Source: Bacillota bacterium (GTDB lineage Bacteria; Bacillota; Clostridia; Peptostreptococcales; Anaerovoracaceae). From it: DNA of 16,618 nt. The stretch spans positions 1 to 16,618 of the forward strand of contig JAEDMR010000023.1 in assembly GCA_016302925.1 (NCBI GenBank), read 5' to 3'. The notes under the pieces were generated by a model that was not told the DNA's origin, searched no databases, and saw nothing but the letters and a program-made list of their open reading frames with translations. This document shows, piece after piece, positions 6,452 through 14,096 of the stretch (positions are counted from its first letter, which is position 1; every line of letters starts with the position of its first letter). Both the position numbers and the translations under genes were made by a program.

Positions 6452-8440
6452 ATGGAGTATCGCAGTGAAAAAGATCGGAAGATCGAGCAGATGCAGAACC
6501 TGATCGTTCTGCTGAATCAGGCATCGAAGGCTTACTATCAGGAAAGCTGGGAAATCATGCCCAACTATAAATATGACCAGCTGTATGATGAACTGGAAGC
6601 CCTGGAAAAGGAGACCGGCGTAACCCTGTCCCAGAGCCCGACCCTGAAGGTGGGCTATGAGGTTCTTTCGGACCTGCCTAAGGAGGCTCATCCGTCGAAA
6701 ATGCTCTCTCTGGATAAGACCAAGGACAGGGATCAGCTGGTGAGCTGGCTGGGGGCGCAGGAAGGAGTGCTCAGCTGGAAGCTGGACGGGCTGACCATCG
6801 TGCTGACCTATGAAGCGGGAAAGCTGGTGAAGGCCGTGACCCGTGGAAACGGCGAGATCGGCGAAGTGGTTACAAACAACGCACGGATGTTCACCAATGT
6901 GCCGGTGTCCATCGACTTTCAGGGCCGTCTGGTGTTGCGGGGTGAGGCGGTCATTACCTATCCGGATTTCGAAAAGATTAACGAGACAATTACCGATGAA
7001 GGAGCCAAATACAAGAACCCGCGGAATCTCTGTGCCGGCTCTGTGCGGCAGTTGTCCAATCAGATCACGGCGGAGCGCCATGTGCGGTTTTATGCTTTCG
7101 CAATGGTCAGTGCAGACGGGTTGGAGTTTGCCCGGAGGACGGAGCAGTTTGACTGGCTTTCGTCCCAGGGATTCGCGGTGGTGGAGCATCGACTGGTGAC
7201 GGGTTCCGATTTGAAATTGTCCATCCAGTGGTTCTCCGACCGGATCGAGGACAATATTCTGCCTTCGGATGGTCTCGTATTGTCATTTGACGATATCGCC
7301 TATGGCCGGTCTCTGGGCCAGACAGCCAAGTTCCCACGGGATTCCATCGCCTTCAAGTGGCAGGATGAGATCCGGGAAACCACCCTGCAGGAAATCGAGT
7401 GGAGTGCATCCCGCACCGGCCTCATCAATCCGGTGGCGGTATTCGAGCCGGTAGAACTGGAGGGAACCACGGTGAGCCGGGCTTCCGTGCACAATCTCAG
7501 CGTGATGAAAGAACTGGGACTGGGGATCGGGGACCGGATTCTGGTGTATAAGGCCAATATGATCATTCCGCAGATTTCTGAAAACCTGACCCGCAGCGGC
7601 CGTGTCCACGTGCCGGAGATCTGCCCGGTCTGCGGCGGCGATACGGTGATCCATAATGAAAACGGCGTGGAGACGCTGTTCTGCCCGAACCAGGGCTGCC
7701 TGGCCAAGCAGATCAAACGGCTGACCCTGTTTGTATCCAGGGATGCCATGGATATCGGCGGCCTGTCGGAAATGACCCTGGAAAAACTGGTGGATCAGGG
7801 CATGATTCACGAGCTGGCCGACCTGTTCCATCTGCAGCAGTACCGGCAGCAGATCATTGAAATGGAAGGCTTCGGCGAGAAGTCCTTCGCCAATCTGATT
7901 GCCGCCGTCGAAAAAGCGCGAAACACGTCCACCGACCGGTTCCTTTACAGCCTGGGCATTCCGAACATCGGCACGGCCAACGCAAGGCTTATTGCCGGAC
8001 ACTGCCGGAACCAGTGGAATGTCGTGGAATCTCTGACGAAGGAAGAACTGATGACCATCGACGGGGTGGGGGAAGTCATGGCCGATGCTTTCGTATCGTG
8101 GTTTGACGATGAAGAGAACCAGAAGACCGTTTCCGACCTGCTGGTGGAAGTGACCTTGGACGAAAGCTATGAGGCAGCCGGTACTGCCTTCGAGGGACTG
8201 ACCTTCGTCATTACCGGATCGCTGAATCATTATGCAAACCGGGATGCGCTGAAAGGAGAAATTGAAGCGGCAGGCGGTAAAGTGGCCGGTTCTGTCAGTG
8301 CGAAAACCAGCTACCTGATCAATAATGACCTGACCTCCGGCTCCGGCAAGAATAAAAAAGCCAAAGAACTGGGTATCCCGATCATCGACGAGGAAACGGT
8401 GAAGGGCTGGCTGGAAGCCGGCGGGGTAACAGAGAAATAA
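6452..8440 (+). CDS. ligA: NAD+-dependent DNA ligase LigA, divergent clostridial type
   Basis: LigA seals nicks in DNA using NAD+. ATG 6452 has a weak GAGG (6441-6444) overlapping the pcrA stop, which suggests coupling to pcrA. The 662 aa show the full domain order: Ia region (AYYQESWE...YDQLYDEL, 27-48), adenylation domain with catalytic Lys110 in KLDG, RGE (163-165), NPRNLCAGSVRQL (189-201), OB fold, a four-Cys zinc finger (C391, C394, C411, C416), helix-hairpin-helix repeats (about 425-570) and a C-terminal BRCT domain (about 580-660; GLTFVITGSL). Two usually conserved positions differ. The canonical DGVVIK reads DGLVLS (273-278), so the motif IV Lys is Ser278, and the Ia PDAEYD reads PNYKYD, with Asn38 at the first Asp. 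Lys302 (AFKW, motif V) is kept. The overall sequence resembles a LigA type widespread in Lachnospiraceae, so the enzyme is probably functional. Confidence 0.93.
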   Translation: MEYRSEKDRKIEQMQNLIVLLNQASKAYYQESWEIMPNYKYDQLYDELEALEKETGVTLSQSPTLKVGYEVLSDLPKEAHPSKMLSLDKTKDRDQLVSWLGAQEGVLSWKLDGLTIVLTYEAGKLVKAVTRGNGEIGEVVTNNARMFTNVPVSIDFQGRLVLRGEAVITYPDFEKINETITDEGAKYKNPRNLCAGSVRQLSNQITAERHVRFYAFAMVSADGLEFARRTEQFDWLSSQGFAVVEHRLVTGSDLKLSIQWFSDRIEDNILPSDGLVLSFDDIAYGRSLGQTAKFPRDSIAFKWQDEIRETTLQEIEWSASRTGLINPVAVFEPVELEGTTVSRASVHNLSVMKELGLGIGDRILVYKANMIIPQISENLTRSGRVHVPEICPVCGGDTVIHNENGVETLFCPNQGCLAKQIKRLTLFVSRDAMDIGGLSEMTLEKLVDQGMIHELADLFHLQQYRQQIIEMEGFGEKSFANLIAAVEKARNTSTDRFLYSLGIPNIGTANARLIAGHCRNQWNVVESLTKEELMTIDGVGEVMADAFVSWFDDEENQKTVSDLLVEVTLDESYEAAGTAFEGLTFVITGSLNHYANRDALKGEIEAAGGKVAGSVSAKTSYLINNDLTSGSGKNKKAKELGIPIIDEETVKGWLEAGGVTEK

Positions 8441-8503
8441 CACATTTGAAGCGCATCGAAACACAGAGGAAAGAATCATTCGTAAACATCGAGGAAAGAG
8501 AAC

Positions 8504-9502
8504 ATGCTGAAAACAGGAAAACTGGACAGCGATCTGCTGAAACAGATCGTCATCGATAAAATAAACTATAAACGGCCGGAGGTGCTGACCCGGGCTGGGG
8601 TAGGAGAAGACTGCGCTGTCGTGGACTACGGCGACTACGAATGCGTCATGTCTACAGATCCCATCACGGCAGCTGTCAGCGACATCGGGCGGCTGGCCAT
8701 TCACATCTCCTGCAATGACATCGCCTCCAACGGAATTCAGCCGCTGGGCATCATGTTGGCGGTGATGCTGCCGGTAGGCACCACGGAAGAAGACATTGAA
8801 CTGATTATGGATCAGGCCGCAAAAGCGGCAGAAGCCTGTGAGGTGGAAATCATCGGCGGTCATACGGAGATCACGGCGGCGGTTAACCAGCCGGTCATCG
8901 TTTCCACCGCCATCGGCCGGGGCAGAAAGAATCAGTCCGCCTCTGCCGAAAACATTCAGATCGGCGATGTGATCCTCATGACCAAGAGCGCCGGGCTGGA
9001 GGGCACCGGAATTATCGCAGGCGATTATGCAGAAGAACTACGTGCGGTGCTGTCCGCAGAAGAACTGGAGCAGGCCTCTGAGCTGCTGGACCACGTCAGC
9101 GTGGTCCGGGACGGCGTGACGGCAGGTGCGGTGGGAACCCACGGCATGCACGATGTGACGGAGGGCGGCATTCTGGGCGCCGTCTGGGAAATGTGCCAGA
9201 TCGCAGGCGTGGGCTGCGTTCTGGAGGAAGAAGCCATTCCGGTGGCTCCCGTTACCCGCAAAATCTGCACGCATTACGATATCAACTGTCTGCGGCTGAT
9301 TTCTTCCGGGGCGATGATCATCATGGCATCGCCGGATAAGAAGGAGGACATGCTGCAGAAGCTGGCAGAAGCCGGTGTGCCGGCATGTGAAATCGGCAGG
9401 ATCCTGCCGGCTGCCGAGGGTCTGACCCTGCGGCGTGCGGATGGCAGCAGTGAAATCATCGACCCGCCGGGACCGGACGAGCTGTATAAAGTGGTGAAAT
9501 GA
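8504..9502 (+). CDS. AIR synthase-related protein, HypE/ThiL-like ATP-binding fold
   Basis: The 332-aa protein has the two-domain layout of the PurM/HypE/ThiL superfamily. The N-terminal part has GVGEDCAVVDYG (32-43), STDPIT (50-55), CNDIASNGIQPLG (70-82) and IIGGHTEIT (116-124). The C-terminal part has HDVTEGGILGAVWEM, typical of HypE-like AIRS_C domains. The Asp residues in the first two motifs are where this superfamily binds ATP and Mg2+. True HypE, which makes the cyanide ligand of NiFe-hydrogenase, ends in a conserved Cys (PRIC-type tail). This protein ends in PGPDELYKVVK with no Cys, and no other hyp genes are nearby, so I do not call it HypE. Substrate unknown. ATG 8504 follows GAGGAAAG at 8491-8498. 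The 63-bp gap after ligA shows no terminator, so it is likely in the same operon. Its stop overlaps the regulator start. Confidence 0.8.
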   Translation: MLKTGKLDSDLLKQIVIDKINYKRPEVLTRAGVGEDCAVVDYGDYECVMSTDPITAAVSDIGRLAIHISCNDIASNGIQPLGIMLAVMLPVGTTEEDIELIMDQAAKAAEACEVEIIGGHTEITAAVNQPVIVSTAIGRGRKNQSASAENIQIGDVILMTKSAGLEGTGIIAGDYAEELRAVLSAEELEQASELLDHVSVVRDGVTAGAVGTHGMHDVTEGGILGAVWEMCQIAGVGCVLEEEAIPVAPVTRKICTHYDINCLRLISSGAMIIMASPDKKEDMLQKLAEAGVPACEIGRILPAAEGLTLRRADGSSEIIDPPGPDELYKVVK

Positions 9503-10335
9503 TGGAAAATAAAAAAATCGAGTATCATGTAGGAGAACTTGCAGAGTATTTCGGCGTCAGCCGGGATACTTTGCGGCTTTATGACAAGATGGGAATCCTG
9601 TCACCCGTCAAAAATGCACAGAACGGGTACCGTGTATACAGCCGGGCTGATTTTATTTGCCTGGATTACATCATGCGGTTGAAAAGTCTGAATATGCCGC
9701 TGGAGGATATTAAGATGATGATCAATGACTGCACCATTGAGCGTGCAGAGGCGGTCATGCAGGTACAGGACAAGATTCTGGAAGACAAGATTGAAGAACT
9801 GAAGAACCTCCAGATGGTGGTGCGAGATTATCAGAAAAGCTTCAGTAAAGCGATTCAGAATATGGGACAGATTACCATTGAAGAATCAGAAACTCTGATA
9901 TATAAGGAAGTCGGAACTTCCATGAAGGAAACCATGGCGGAATTTAATCGTCTGACCAGTACTCATGTAGCCAAGTTTACTTTCGTGGCACCGAAAGATA
10001 GATACTTTGATGATAGGATCTGGGAGAAAATAATTGACCCGGAAGTGCGGAGAGAATTCCTAAGCTATGCCATCACACTGGTAGATGACGAACAGTTCAC
10101 ACATCACCAGGATTTTCCACGTGACACATTCCAGGTGATTCCTCCGCAGAAATGTGTGCATGCTACGCTGAAAACTTACACCAACAGGGATTACAGCGAT
10201 TTCGTTCGGATCAAAGATTATATTAAGGCAAACGGCTTCATGCTGACAGGAAACCCCATATTTCGAACCATTTCCGTTCGGAATAACAGTCAGCAGAGTG
10301 TGGACTACTATGAATTTTGGGCACCGATTGAATAA
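9499..10335 (+). CDS. MerR-family transcriptional regulator with a C-terminal effector-binding domain
   Basis: The start codon overlaps the upstream stop as ATGA (9499-9502). A second ATG at 9502 is equally possible, giving 277 or 278 aa. The overlap suggests translational coupling to the AIR-synthase-like gene. From the second Met, residues 8-75 form a MerR winged helix-turn-helix: YHVGELAEYFGVSRDTLRLY, then the wing NGYRVYSRAD (41-50) and LKSLNMPLEDIKMMI. A dimerising coiled coil follows at about 85-125. The C-terminal half (about 140-277) resembles the GyrI/BmrR-type effector domain (TFQVIPPQKCVHATLKTY, DYYEFWAPIE). MerR proteins untwist promoters with over-long spacers when they bind a ligand. 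A promoter with exactly that design lies 58 bp downstream of its stop, before the carrier gene, so this regulator probably controls carrier and amidohydrolase. The ligand is unknown. Confidence 0.85.
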   Translation: MMENKKIEYHVGELAEYFGVSRDTLRLYDKMGILSPVKNAQNGYRVYSRADFICLDYIMRLKSLNMPLEDIKMMINDCTIERAEAVMQVQDKILEDKIEELKNLQMVVRDYQKSFSKAIQNMGQITIEESETLIYKEVGTSMKETMAEFNRLTSTHVAKFTFVAPKDRYFDDRIWEKIIDPEVRREFLSYAITLVDDEQFTHHQDFPRDTFQVIPPQKCVHATLKTYTNRDYSDFVRIKDYIKANGFMLTGNPIFRTISVRNNSQQSVDYYEFWAPIE

Positions 10336-10348
10336 TACACGATATGCA

Positions 10349-10373
10349 CCCGGCGTCAGCCGGGATTTTTTTT
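10349..10373 (+). terminator. Rho-independent terminator after the MerR gene
   Basis: CCCGGC (10349-10354), loop GTCA, GCCGGG (10359-10364), one A, then eight T (10366-10373). This is a strong intrinsic terminator that separates the repair/regulator block from the carrier operon. Confidence 0.92.
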
Positions 10374-10393
10374 ACAAATATTTAGTAAAACTA

Positions 10394-10424
10394 TTGACCT
10401 TAGAGCAACTCAATGGTTTATTCT
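10394..10424 (+). promoter_or_regulatory. MerR-type promoter and operator for the carrier-amidohydrolase operon
   Basis: TTGACC (10394-10399) and TATTCT (10419-10424) are separated by 19 bp instead of 17. The spacer region contains an imperfect dyad: ACCTTAGAG, CAA, CTCAATGGT, with 7 of 9 positions paired. An over-long spacer with a centred dyad is the classic operator of MerR-family activators, and a MerR gene ends just upstream. Hexamers and spacing are seen directly; regulation by that gene is inference. Confidence 0.75.
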
Positions 10425-10430
10425 TGAGGT

Positions 10431-10508
10431 ATGAAGGTATCGATACCAATTACGCACTTTTTCAAACCAGAAGACGTGCTGGAGAATGGAAATGAAATCA
10501 TTATATGA
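10431..10508 (+). other. Possible 25-codon leaderless small ORF
   Basis: ATG 10431 lies 7 bases after the -10 hexamer, about where transcription should begin. The frame stays open for 25 codons (MKVSIPITHFFKPEDV...EIII) to TGA 10506-10508. That stop abuts the AAAGGAG of the carrier gene. There is no usable ribosome binding site, so translation would have to be leaderless. The ORF is short enough to be chance; it is recorded because of its position. Confidence 0.2.
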
Positions 10509-10522
10509 AAAGGAGAATCACA

Positions 10523-11941
10523 ATGAAAACGGATAAAACCCAAAAGGGAAAAGAAAAGCGTGAGGTACCTCATATATTTGTTATTTTGTTAGTTATTATT
10601 GTTATTGCAACCATCTGCACCTGGCTTGTACCGGCTGGTGCGTATGACCGGGTACTGGATGAAGCAACGGGTCGAATGGTCATTGATCCGGACAGCTTCC
10701 ACTATATTGACAAGACACCGGTTGGTCCGTTTGCCATGTTCGTTTCACTGGAAGAGGGACTGATTCAGGCGGCTAATATCACGTTCCTGATCTTCTGTGC
10801 GTTTTCCAGTTTATATCTAATTGAAAAAACAGGCGCAATCGATGCAGCCATTGCCCTGATGGTCAGGAAGACAAAAACGCATCCGAAATATGCTAATGTA
10901 TTTATAGGAATCATCATGATTGTCTTGGCAATCTGGGGTTCTACCGGAACTATGTCCTATGAAGAAATCATCGCATTTATCCCGATTTTCGTGGCTGTTG
11001 CCATTGCGCTGGGCTATGATGCCATGGTGGGTGTTGCGATTTCTGTAGTTCCTGTAGGTGTAGGCTTTGCTGCTGCCACGGTGAATCCTTTTACCATCGG
11101 TGTGGCACAGACCATCGCTGAACTTCCGATGTTCTCCGGAATCGGATACAGAATCCTGATTCTCGCTGTGATGACGGCAATTCTTATTGCATATGTTATG
11201 TGGTATGCAGCACGGATTAAGAAAGATCCTACCAAGAGCCTGACATATGGTGTCGACATGTCGGATATGACGGTGGACGAAGAAAGAATGAACACTCCGA
11301 TGACCACGGAGAGAAAGTTGTCCCTGCTGGCTCTGCTGGTAGCTGTGGGATTCATGGCATGGGGGCTGATTACTCAGGGCTGGTATATCAATCAGTGTGC
11401 AGCCATCTTTATGATCCTTGCTATTGTAGTAGGTATTATCAACCGCTGGAAAGCAAATAAAATTGCAACCACCCTGGTGGAAGGTCTGAGCAAAGGTGTA
11501 TTATCTGCCGTTATCGTTGGTGTAGCAAGAGCCGTTCTGGTCGTTATGACTGCAGGAAACATCATTGACACCTTAATCCACGCCTGTGTTGGTCTGATTG
11601 AGGATCTGTCCCTGTACGCAAGCGGCGTGGGAATGCTGATTTTCCAGACGCTCCTTAACTTCCTGATTCCTTCTGGATCTGGACAGGCTGCTGTATCCAT
11701 GCCAATCATGACGCCGATTGCAGATCTGATCGGCATGAACCGCCAGATTGCAGTACTGATATTCCAGTTTGGCGATGGCTTCTCTAATCTGATCTGGCCG
11801 ACCAGCTTCATGGTAATTGCTTGTGCAATGGCTAAGATTCCGTTAAACAAATATTACAAATGGCTCCTGCCGTTCTTCGGCATCTGCTTTGCCGTTCAGT
11901 GCCTGTTTGTCTTTGGCGCAATCGCCATGAATTATGCGTAA
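10523..11941 (+). CDS. YfcC/DcuC-family membrane carrier
   Basis: I chose ATG 10523 (472 aa) because AAAGGAG (10509-10515) is 7 bases upstream; an in-frame ATG at 10505 lies before that site. A charged N-terminus leads into about 11-12 hydrophobic segments, with the first at about 17-37 (PHIFVILLVIIVIATICTWL). Motifs of the YfcC branch of the DcuC/C4-dicarboxylate carrier family are visible: WLVPAGAYDR (34-43), ATVNPFTIGVAQ (185-196), and in the second half IPSGSGQAA and FGDGFSNLIWPTS. Two similar halves with re-entrant polar motifs fit a secondary transporter. Family members are linked to dicarboxylates, amino acids or peptides, so the substrate cannot be read from sequence. The gene sits 24 bp before an M20 amidohydrolase, a common pairing that suggests uptake of N-acylated or peptide-linked amino acids. 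It is probably MerR-activated from 10394-10424. Confidence 0.88.
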   Translation: MKTDKTQKGKEKREVPHIFVILLVIIVIATICTWLVPAGAYDRVLDEATGRMVIDPDSFHYIDKTPVGPFAMFVSLEEGLIQAANITFLIFCAFSSLYLIEKTGAIDAAIALMVRKTKTHPKYANVFIGIIMIVLAIWGSTGTMSYEEIIAFIPIFVAVAIALGYDAMVGVAISVVPVGVGFAAATVNPFTIGVAQTIAELPMFSGIGYRILILAVMTAILIAYVMWYAARIKKDPTKSLTYGVDMSDMTVDEERMNTPMTTERKLSLLALLVAVGFMAWGLITQGWYINQCAAIFMILAIVVGIINRWKANKIATTLVEGLSKGVLSAVIVGVARAVLVVMTAGNIIDTLIHACVGLIEDLSLYASGVGMLIFQTLLNFLIPSGSGQAAVSMPIMTPIADLIGMNRQIAVLIFQFGDGFSNLIWPTSFMVIACAMAKIPLNKYYKWLLPFFGICFAVQCLFVFGAIAMNYA

Positions 11942-11965
11942 ACAGCGAAAACGAGGTGCTGAACC

Positions 11966-13183
11966 ATGGAATATAAAATAAAAAAATCTCTGGAAGAACT
12001 ATTTGCACAGCAGGCACACGAGGTTCTGCAGGAAACCATTGAGATTCGAAGATATCTTCATATGCATCCGGAGATTGGGTTTGATACGCAGAACACAGAA
12101 AAGCTGGTCAGAGAACATCTGGCTGCGGAAGGAATAGAAATTCTGCCGGGGAAAATGGGTGTATTTGGACTGATTCGCGGAATGGACAGCAGCCATATGG
12201 TTGCGCTTCGTGCAGACATGGATGCACTCTGCCTACAGGAGGAGAACGATGTTCCTTATCGCTCTCAGATACCAAACAAAATGCATGCCTGTGGTCATGA
12301 TGGTCATACGGCTATGCTGCTGGGTGCTGCGAAGCTCCTGCAGCGTAACCGGGAAGAACTACCCATGGATGTACTTTTGATCTTCCAACCGGCAGAAGAA
12401 GGCCCAAATCTGGGAGGTGCCAGGGTCATGCTGGCAGATTTGCAGGAAAAAGGAATTGCTGAGAAAATTGTGAACATCTTCGGATTGCATGTATTTAATG
12501 ATTATCCGACAGGAACCATAGGCGTGCGCCACGGTGCGGGTTCCTCGTCCACCGATGAGTTTTATATTAAGATTACCGGCCGGGGAGGACACGCAGGACA
12601 GCCGCACAAAACAGTGGATGCCTTATCTGTAGGCGCCAAGATTGTAGGTGCCATGGAGACCTTCATGGCCAGAAGAATTGATCCCAACGATTCAGCGGTA
12701 TTTTCAGTAGGCATTTTTGAAGCAGGGTCGGCGATTAATATTGTGGCTGAAACTGCCAAAATATCCGGCACGATCCGCTGTCAGAAAGAAGAAGTGCGGT
12801 CTTATATTCTGGAAAACATGGAGCAGATTGTAAAGGGAATCTGCAATGCATACGGGGCTGCGTGCCATATCGATATCGTGCATGGTCTCCCTGTGCTTCA
12901 TAATGATGAAGATGCAACAAACTATGCACAGACTGTGGCAGAAAGCATCGTAGGAGCCGATTCTATTATTCCGATAGAGCACACCATGCTTGGTGCGGAA
13001 GATTTCGCGTATTTCGCCCAGGCGATTCCAGCCTGTTTCCTGAATCTGGGATCCAGCAATGTAGAGAAAGGTCTTACCTGCCTGGCACATCACCCGAAGT
13101 TTGATTTTGATGAAAGCGCTATGGAATATGGAATCCGCCTGCTCTGCAGCCTGGCAGCAGGAATTTCAGATAAAACAGCTTGA
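11966..13183 (+). CDS. M20-family metallo-amidohydrolase (peptidase M20D / N-acyl amino acid hydrolase)
   Basis: ATG 11966 follows GAGGTG (11953-11958). The 405-aa protein has the M20 catalytic domain split by a dimerisation (lid) domain. Likely metal ligands are C109 and H111 in MHACGHDGH, E145 in QPAEEGP, H175 in FGLHVF and H376 in HHPKFD. A Cys ligand in HACGHDGH is typical of the M20D subgroup (hippurate hydrolase, IAA-amino acid hydrolase, N-acetyl-diaminopimelate deacetylase). The lid domain begins near GRGGHAGQPH (205-214). No signal peptide is seen, so it acts in the cytoplasm, probably releasing a carboxylate from an N-acyl amino acid or small peptide imported by the carrier 24 bp upstream. 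Which acyl compound is used cannot be told. A strong terminator follows 28 bp after the stop. Confidence 0.92.
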   Translation: MEYKIKKSLEELFAQQAHEVLQETIEIRRYLHMHPEIGFDTQNTEKLVREHLAAEGIEILPGKMGVFGLIRGMDSSHMVALRADMDALCLQEENDVPYRSQIPNKMHACGHDGHTAMLLGAAKLLQRNREELPMDVLLIFQPAEEGPNLGGARVMLADLQEKGIAEKIVNIFGLHVFNDYPTGTIGVRHGAGSSSTDEFYIKITGRGGHAGQPHKTVDALSVGAKIVGAMETFMARRIDPNDSAVFSVGIFEAGSAINIVAETAKISGTIRCQKEEVRSYILENMEQIVKGICNAYGAACHIDIVHGLPVLHNDEDATNYAQTVAESIVGADSIIPIEHTMLGAEDFAYFAQAIPACFLNLGSSNVEKGLTCLAHHPKFDFDESAMEYGIRLLCSLAAGISDKTA

Positions 13184-13211
13184 AAATGAATTCAAGGGAT
13201 ACATGAAAGAA

Positions 13212-13254
13212 GGAGGCCTCCGCAGGTGATACACTTGCGGAGGCCTTCCTTTTT
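13212..13254 (+). terminator. Rho-independent terminator of the carrier-amidohydrolase operon
   Basis: A 13-bp stem, GGAGGCCTCCGCA (13212-13224) with TGCGGAGGCCTTC (13236-13248, one G-U pair), encloses an 11-nt loop. A T-run follows at 13250-13254. The IS200 element begins directly after it, so the insertion left this operon intact. Confidence 0.92.
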
Positions 13255-13264
13255 GTATAAGGAA

Positions 13265-13287
13265 AACCCCGTGTTTGACACGGGGTT
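13265..13287 (+). repeat. IS200 left-end hairpin
   Basis: AACCCCGTGT (13265-13274), loop TTG, ACACGGGGTT (13278-13287): a 10-bp perfect stem. Its sequence closely parallels the right-end hairpin, AACCCCGCGT-TTC-ACGCGGGG, before that one was interrupted. These are the TnpA recognition structures of the family. Confidence 0.8.
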
Positions 13288-13315
13288 CAATGAACGCTAT
13301 GCGTTTGACCATAAA

Positions 13316-13376
13316 TCCTCCACCTGTTAGACTAATAGTGCGGTCTGGCAACTGCATCAAGCCAAAAGGAGGAGGA
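13316..13376 (+). promoter_or_regulatory. tnpA ribosome binding site with a possible anti-Shine-Dalgarno pairing
   Basis: The very strong site GGAGGAGGA (13368-13376) lies just before ATG 13380. TCCTCC at 13316-13321 can pair with GGAGGA (13368-13373). Sequestration of the tnpA start by leader RNA is known for Salmonella IS200 and keeps transposase low. Here the pairing is only 6 bp, so it is a suggestion. Confidence 0.3.
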
Positions 13377-13379
13377 AAT

Positions 13380-13844
13380 ATGAGTCTCAATGACACTAAT
13401 AGTTTAGCGCATTCCAAGTGGAATTGCAAATACCACATTGTTTTCGCGCCGAAATACAGAAGACAGGTTTTTTACGGAGAGAAAGCCGTTGCGATAGGTA
13501 AAATACTCCGGCAGCTTTGTGAATGGAAAGGCGTGAAAATAATAGAGGCAGAATTATGTCGCGATCACGTACATATGCTCGTTGAAATCCCACCGAAAAT
13601 GGCAGTATCAAGCTTTATGGGATACTTGAAGGGGAAAAGCACTACGATGATATACGAGCAATTCCCCGAGCTGAAATATAAATATAGGCAGCGAGAATTT
13701 TGGTGCAAGGGATACTATGTTGATACAGTAGGAAAAAATGAAGGGCGAATTGCGGAGTATATCAGACATCAACTTGATGAGGACCGATTGGGAGAACAGC
13801 TTAGTATTCCCGAAGTAGAAAAGTCAAAGAAAAATAAAAGGTAA
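13380..13844 (+). CDS. tnpA: IS200 transposase TnpA (HUH, Y1 type)
   Basis: The 154-aa protein cuts and rejoins single-stranded DNA at element ends through a covalent 5'-phosphotyrosine. ATG 13380 was chosen because of GGAGGAGGA immediately upstream and because the family N-terminus (HSKWNCKYHIVFAPKYRRQ, 11-29) follows. The HUH metal-binding motif is His63-Val-His65 in RDHVHMLVEIPP. The nucleophile is Tyr127 in RIAEYIRHQ. FMGYLKGKST (79-88) and the C-terminal FW-x-GYYVDTVG are typical. Length and catalytic residues are intact, so the enzyme should be active. Its own right end is broken, so it could now act mainly in trans, for example on tnpB-only relatives such as the element at 284-1716. 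Confidence 0.95.
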   Translation: MSLNDTNSLAHSKWNCKYHIVFAPKYRRQVFYGEKAVAIGKILRQLCEWKGVKIIEAELCRDHVHMLVEIPPKMAVSSFMGYLKGKSTTMIYEQFPELKYKYRQREFWCKGYYVDTVGKNEGRIAEYIRHQLDEDRLGEQLSIPEVEKSKKNKR

Positions 13845-13932
13845 AAGATGAGGCAACGCAGTTGTCAAACCGCATTACACGTTGCACGTGTCCCGCGAGG
13901 AATAAGGGCTATGCCCGCATAGGAAAAACCCC

Positions 13933-13943
13933 GCGTTTCACGC
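13933..13943. repeat. Left target-site duplication of the IS4-family element
   Basis: GCGTTTCACGC, identical to 15605-15615. It is itself a palindrome (GCGT-TTC-ACGC) and is the centre of the IS200 right-end hairpin. Confidence 0.93.
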
Positions 13944-13997
13944 CAATGTCATTAAGTTAAGTGATTAGGCAGGTAGTTCTTTTATTAATATCTATCT

Positions 13998-14047
13998 CAG
14001 AGCAGGGATGTATTTGCTTATTTTCTGCTCTGTTTTATTTTTTTGCA
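13998..14047 (+). terminator. Inward-facing terminator at the left end of the IS4-family element
   Basis: CAGAGCAG (13998-14005) pairs with CTGCTCTG (14025-14032), then TTTTATTTTTTT (14033-14044). It stops plus-strand transcription entering from the IS200 side before it becomes antisense to the transposase gene. Confidence 0.65.
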
Positions 14048-14096
14048 CGCCAAATAGACAGAAATTAATCTGCCTTCCTTTTACAACTGTTTAAAT

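Noticed and set aside
7283..8863. 526-codon open frame on the minus strand
   Set aside because: It lies opposite ligA and the start of the next gene, has no ribosome binding site, and reads as low-complexity His/Gln/Arg/Phe-rich sequence typical of an antisense shadow. ligA is unmistakable on the other strand.
10298..10495. 65-codon plus-strand frame overlapping the MerR 3' end
   Set aside because: It spans the terminator and promoter in another frame and has no ribosome binding site.
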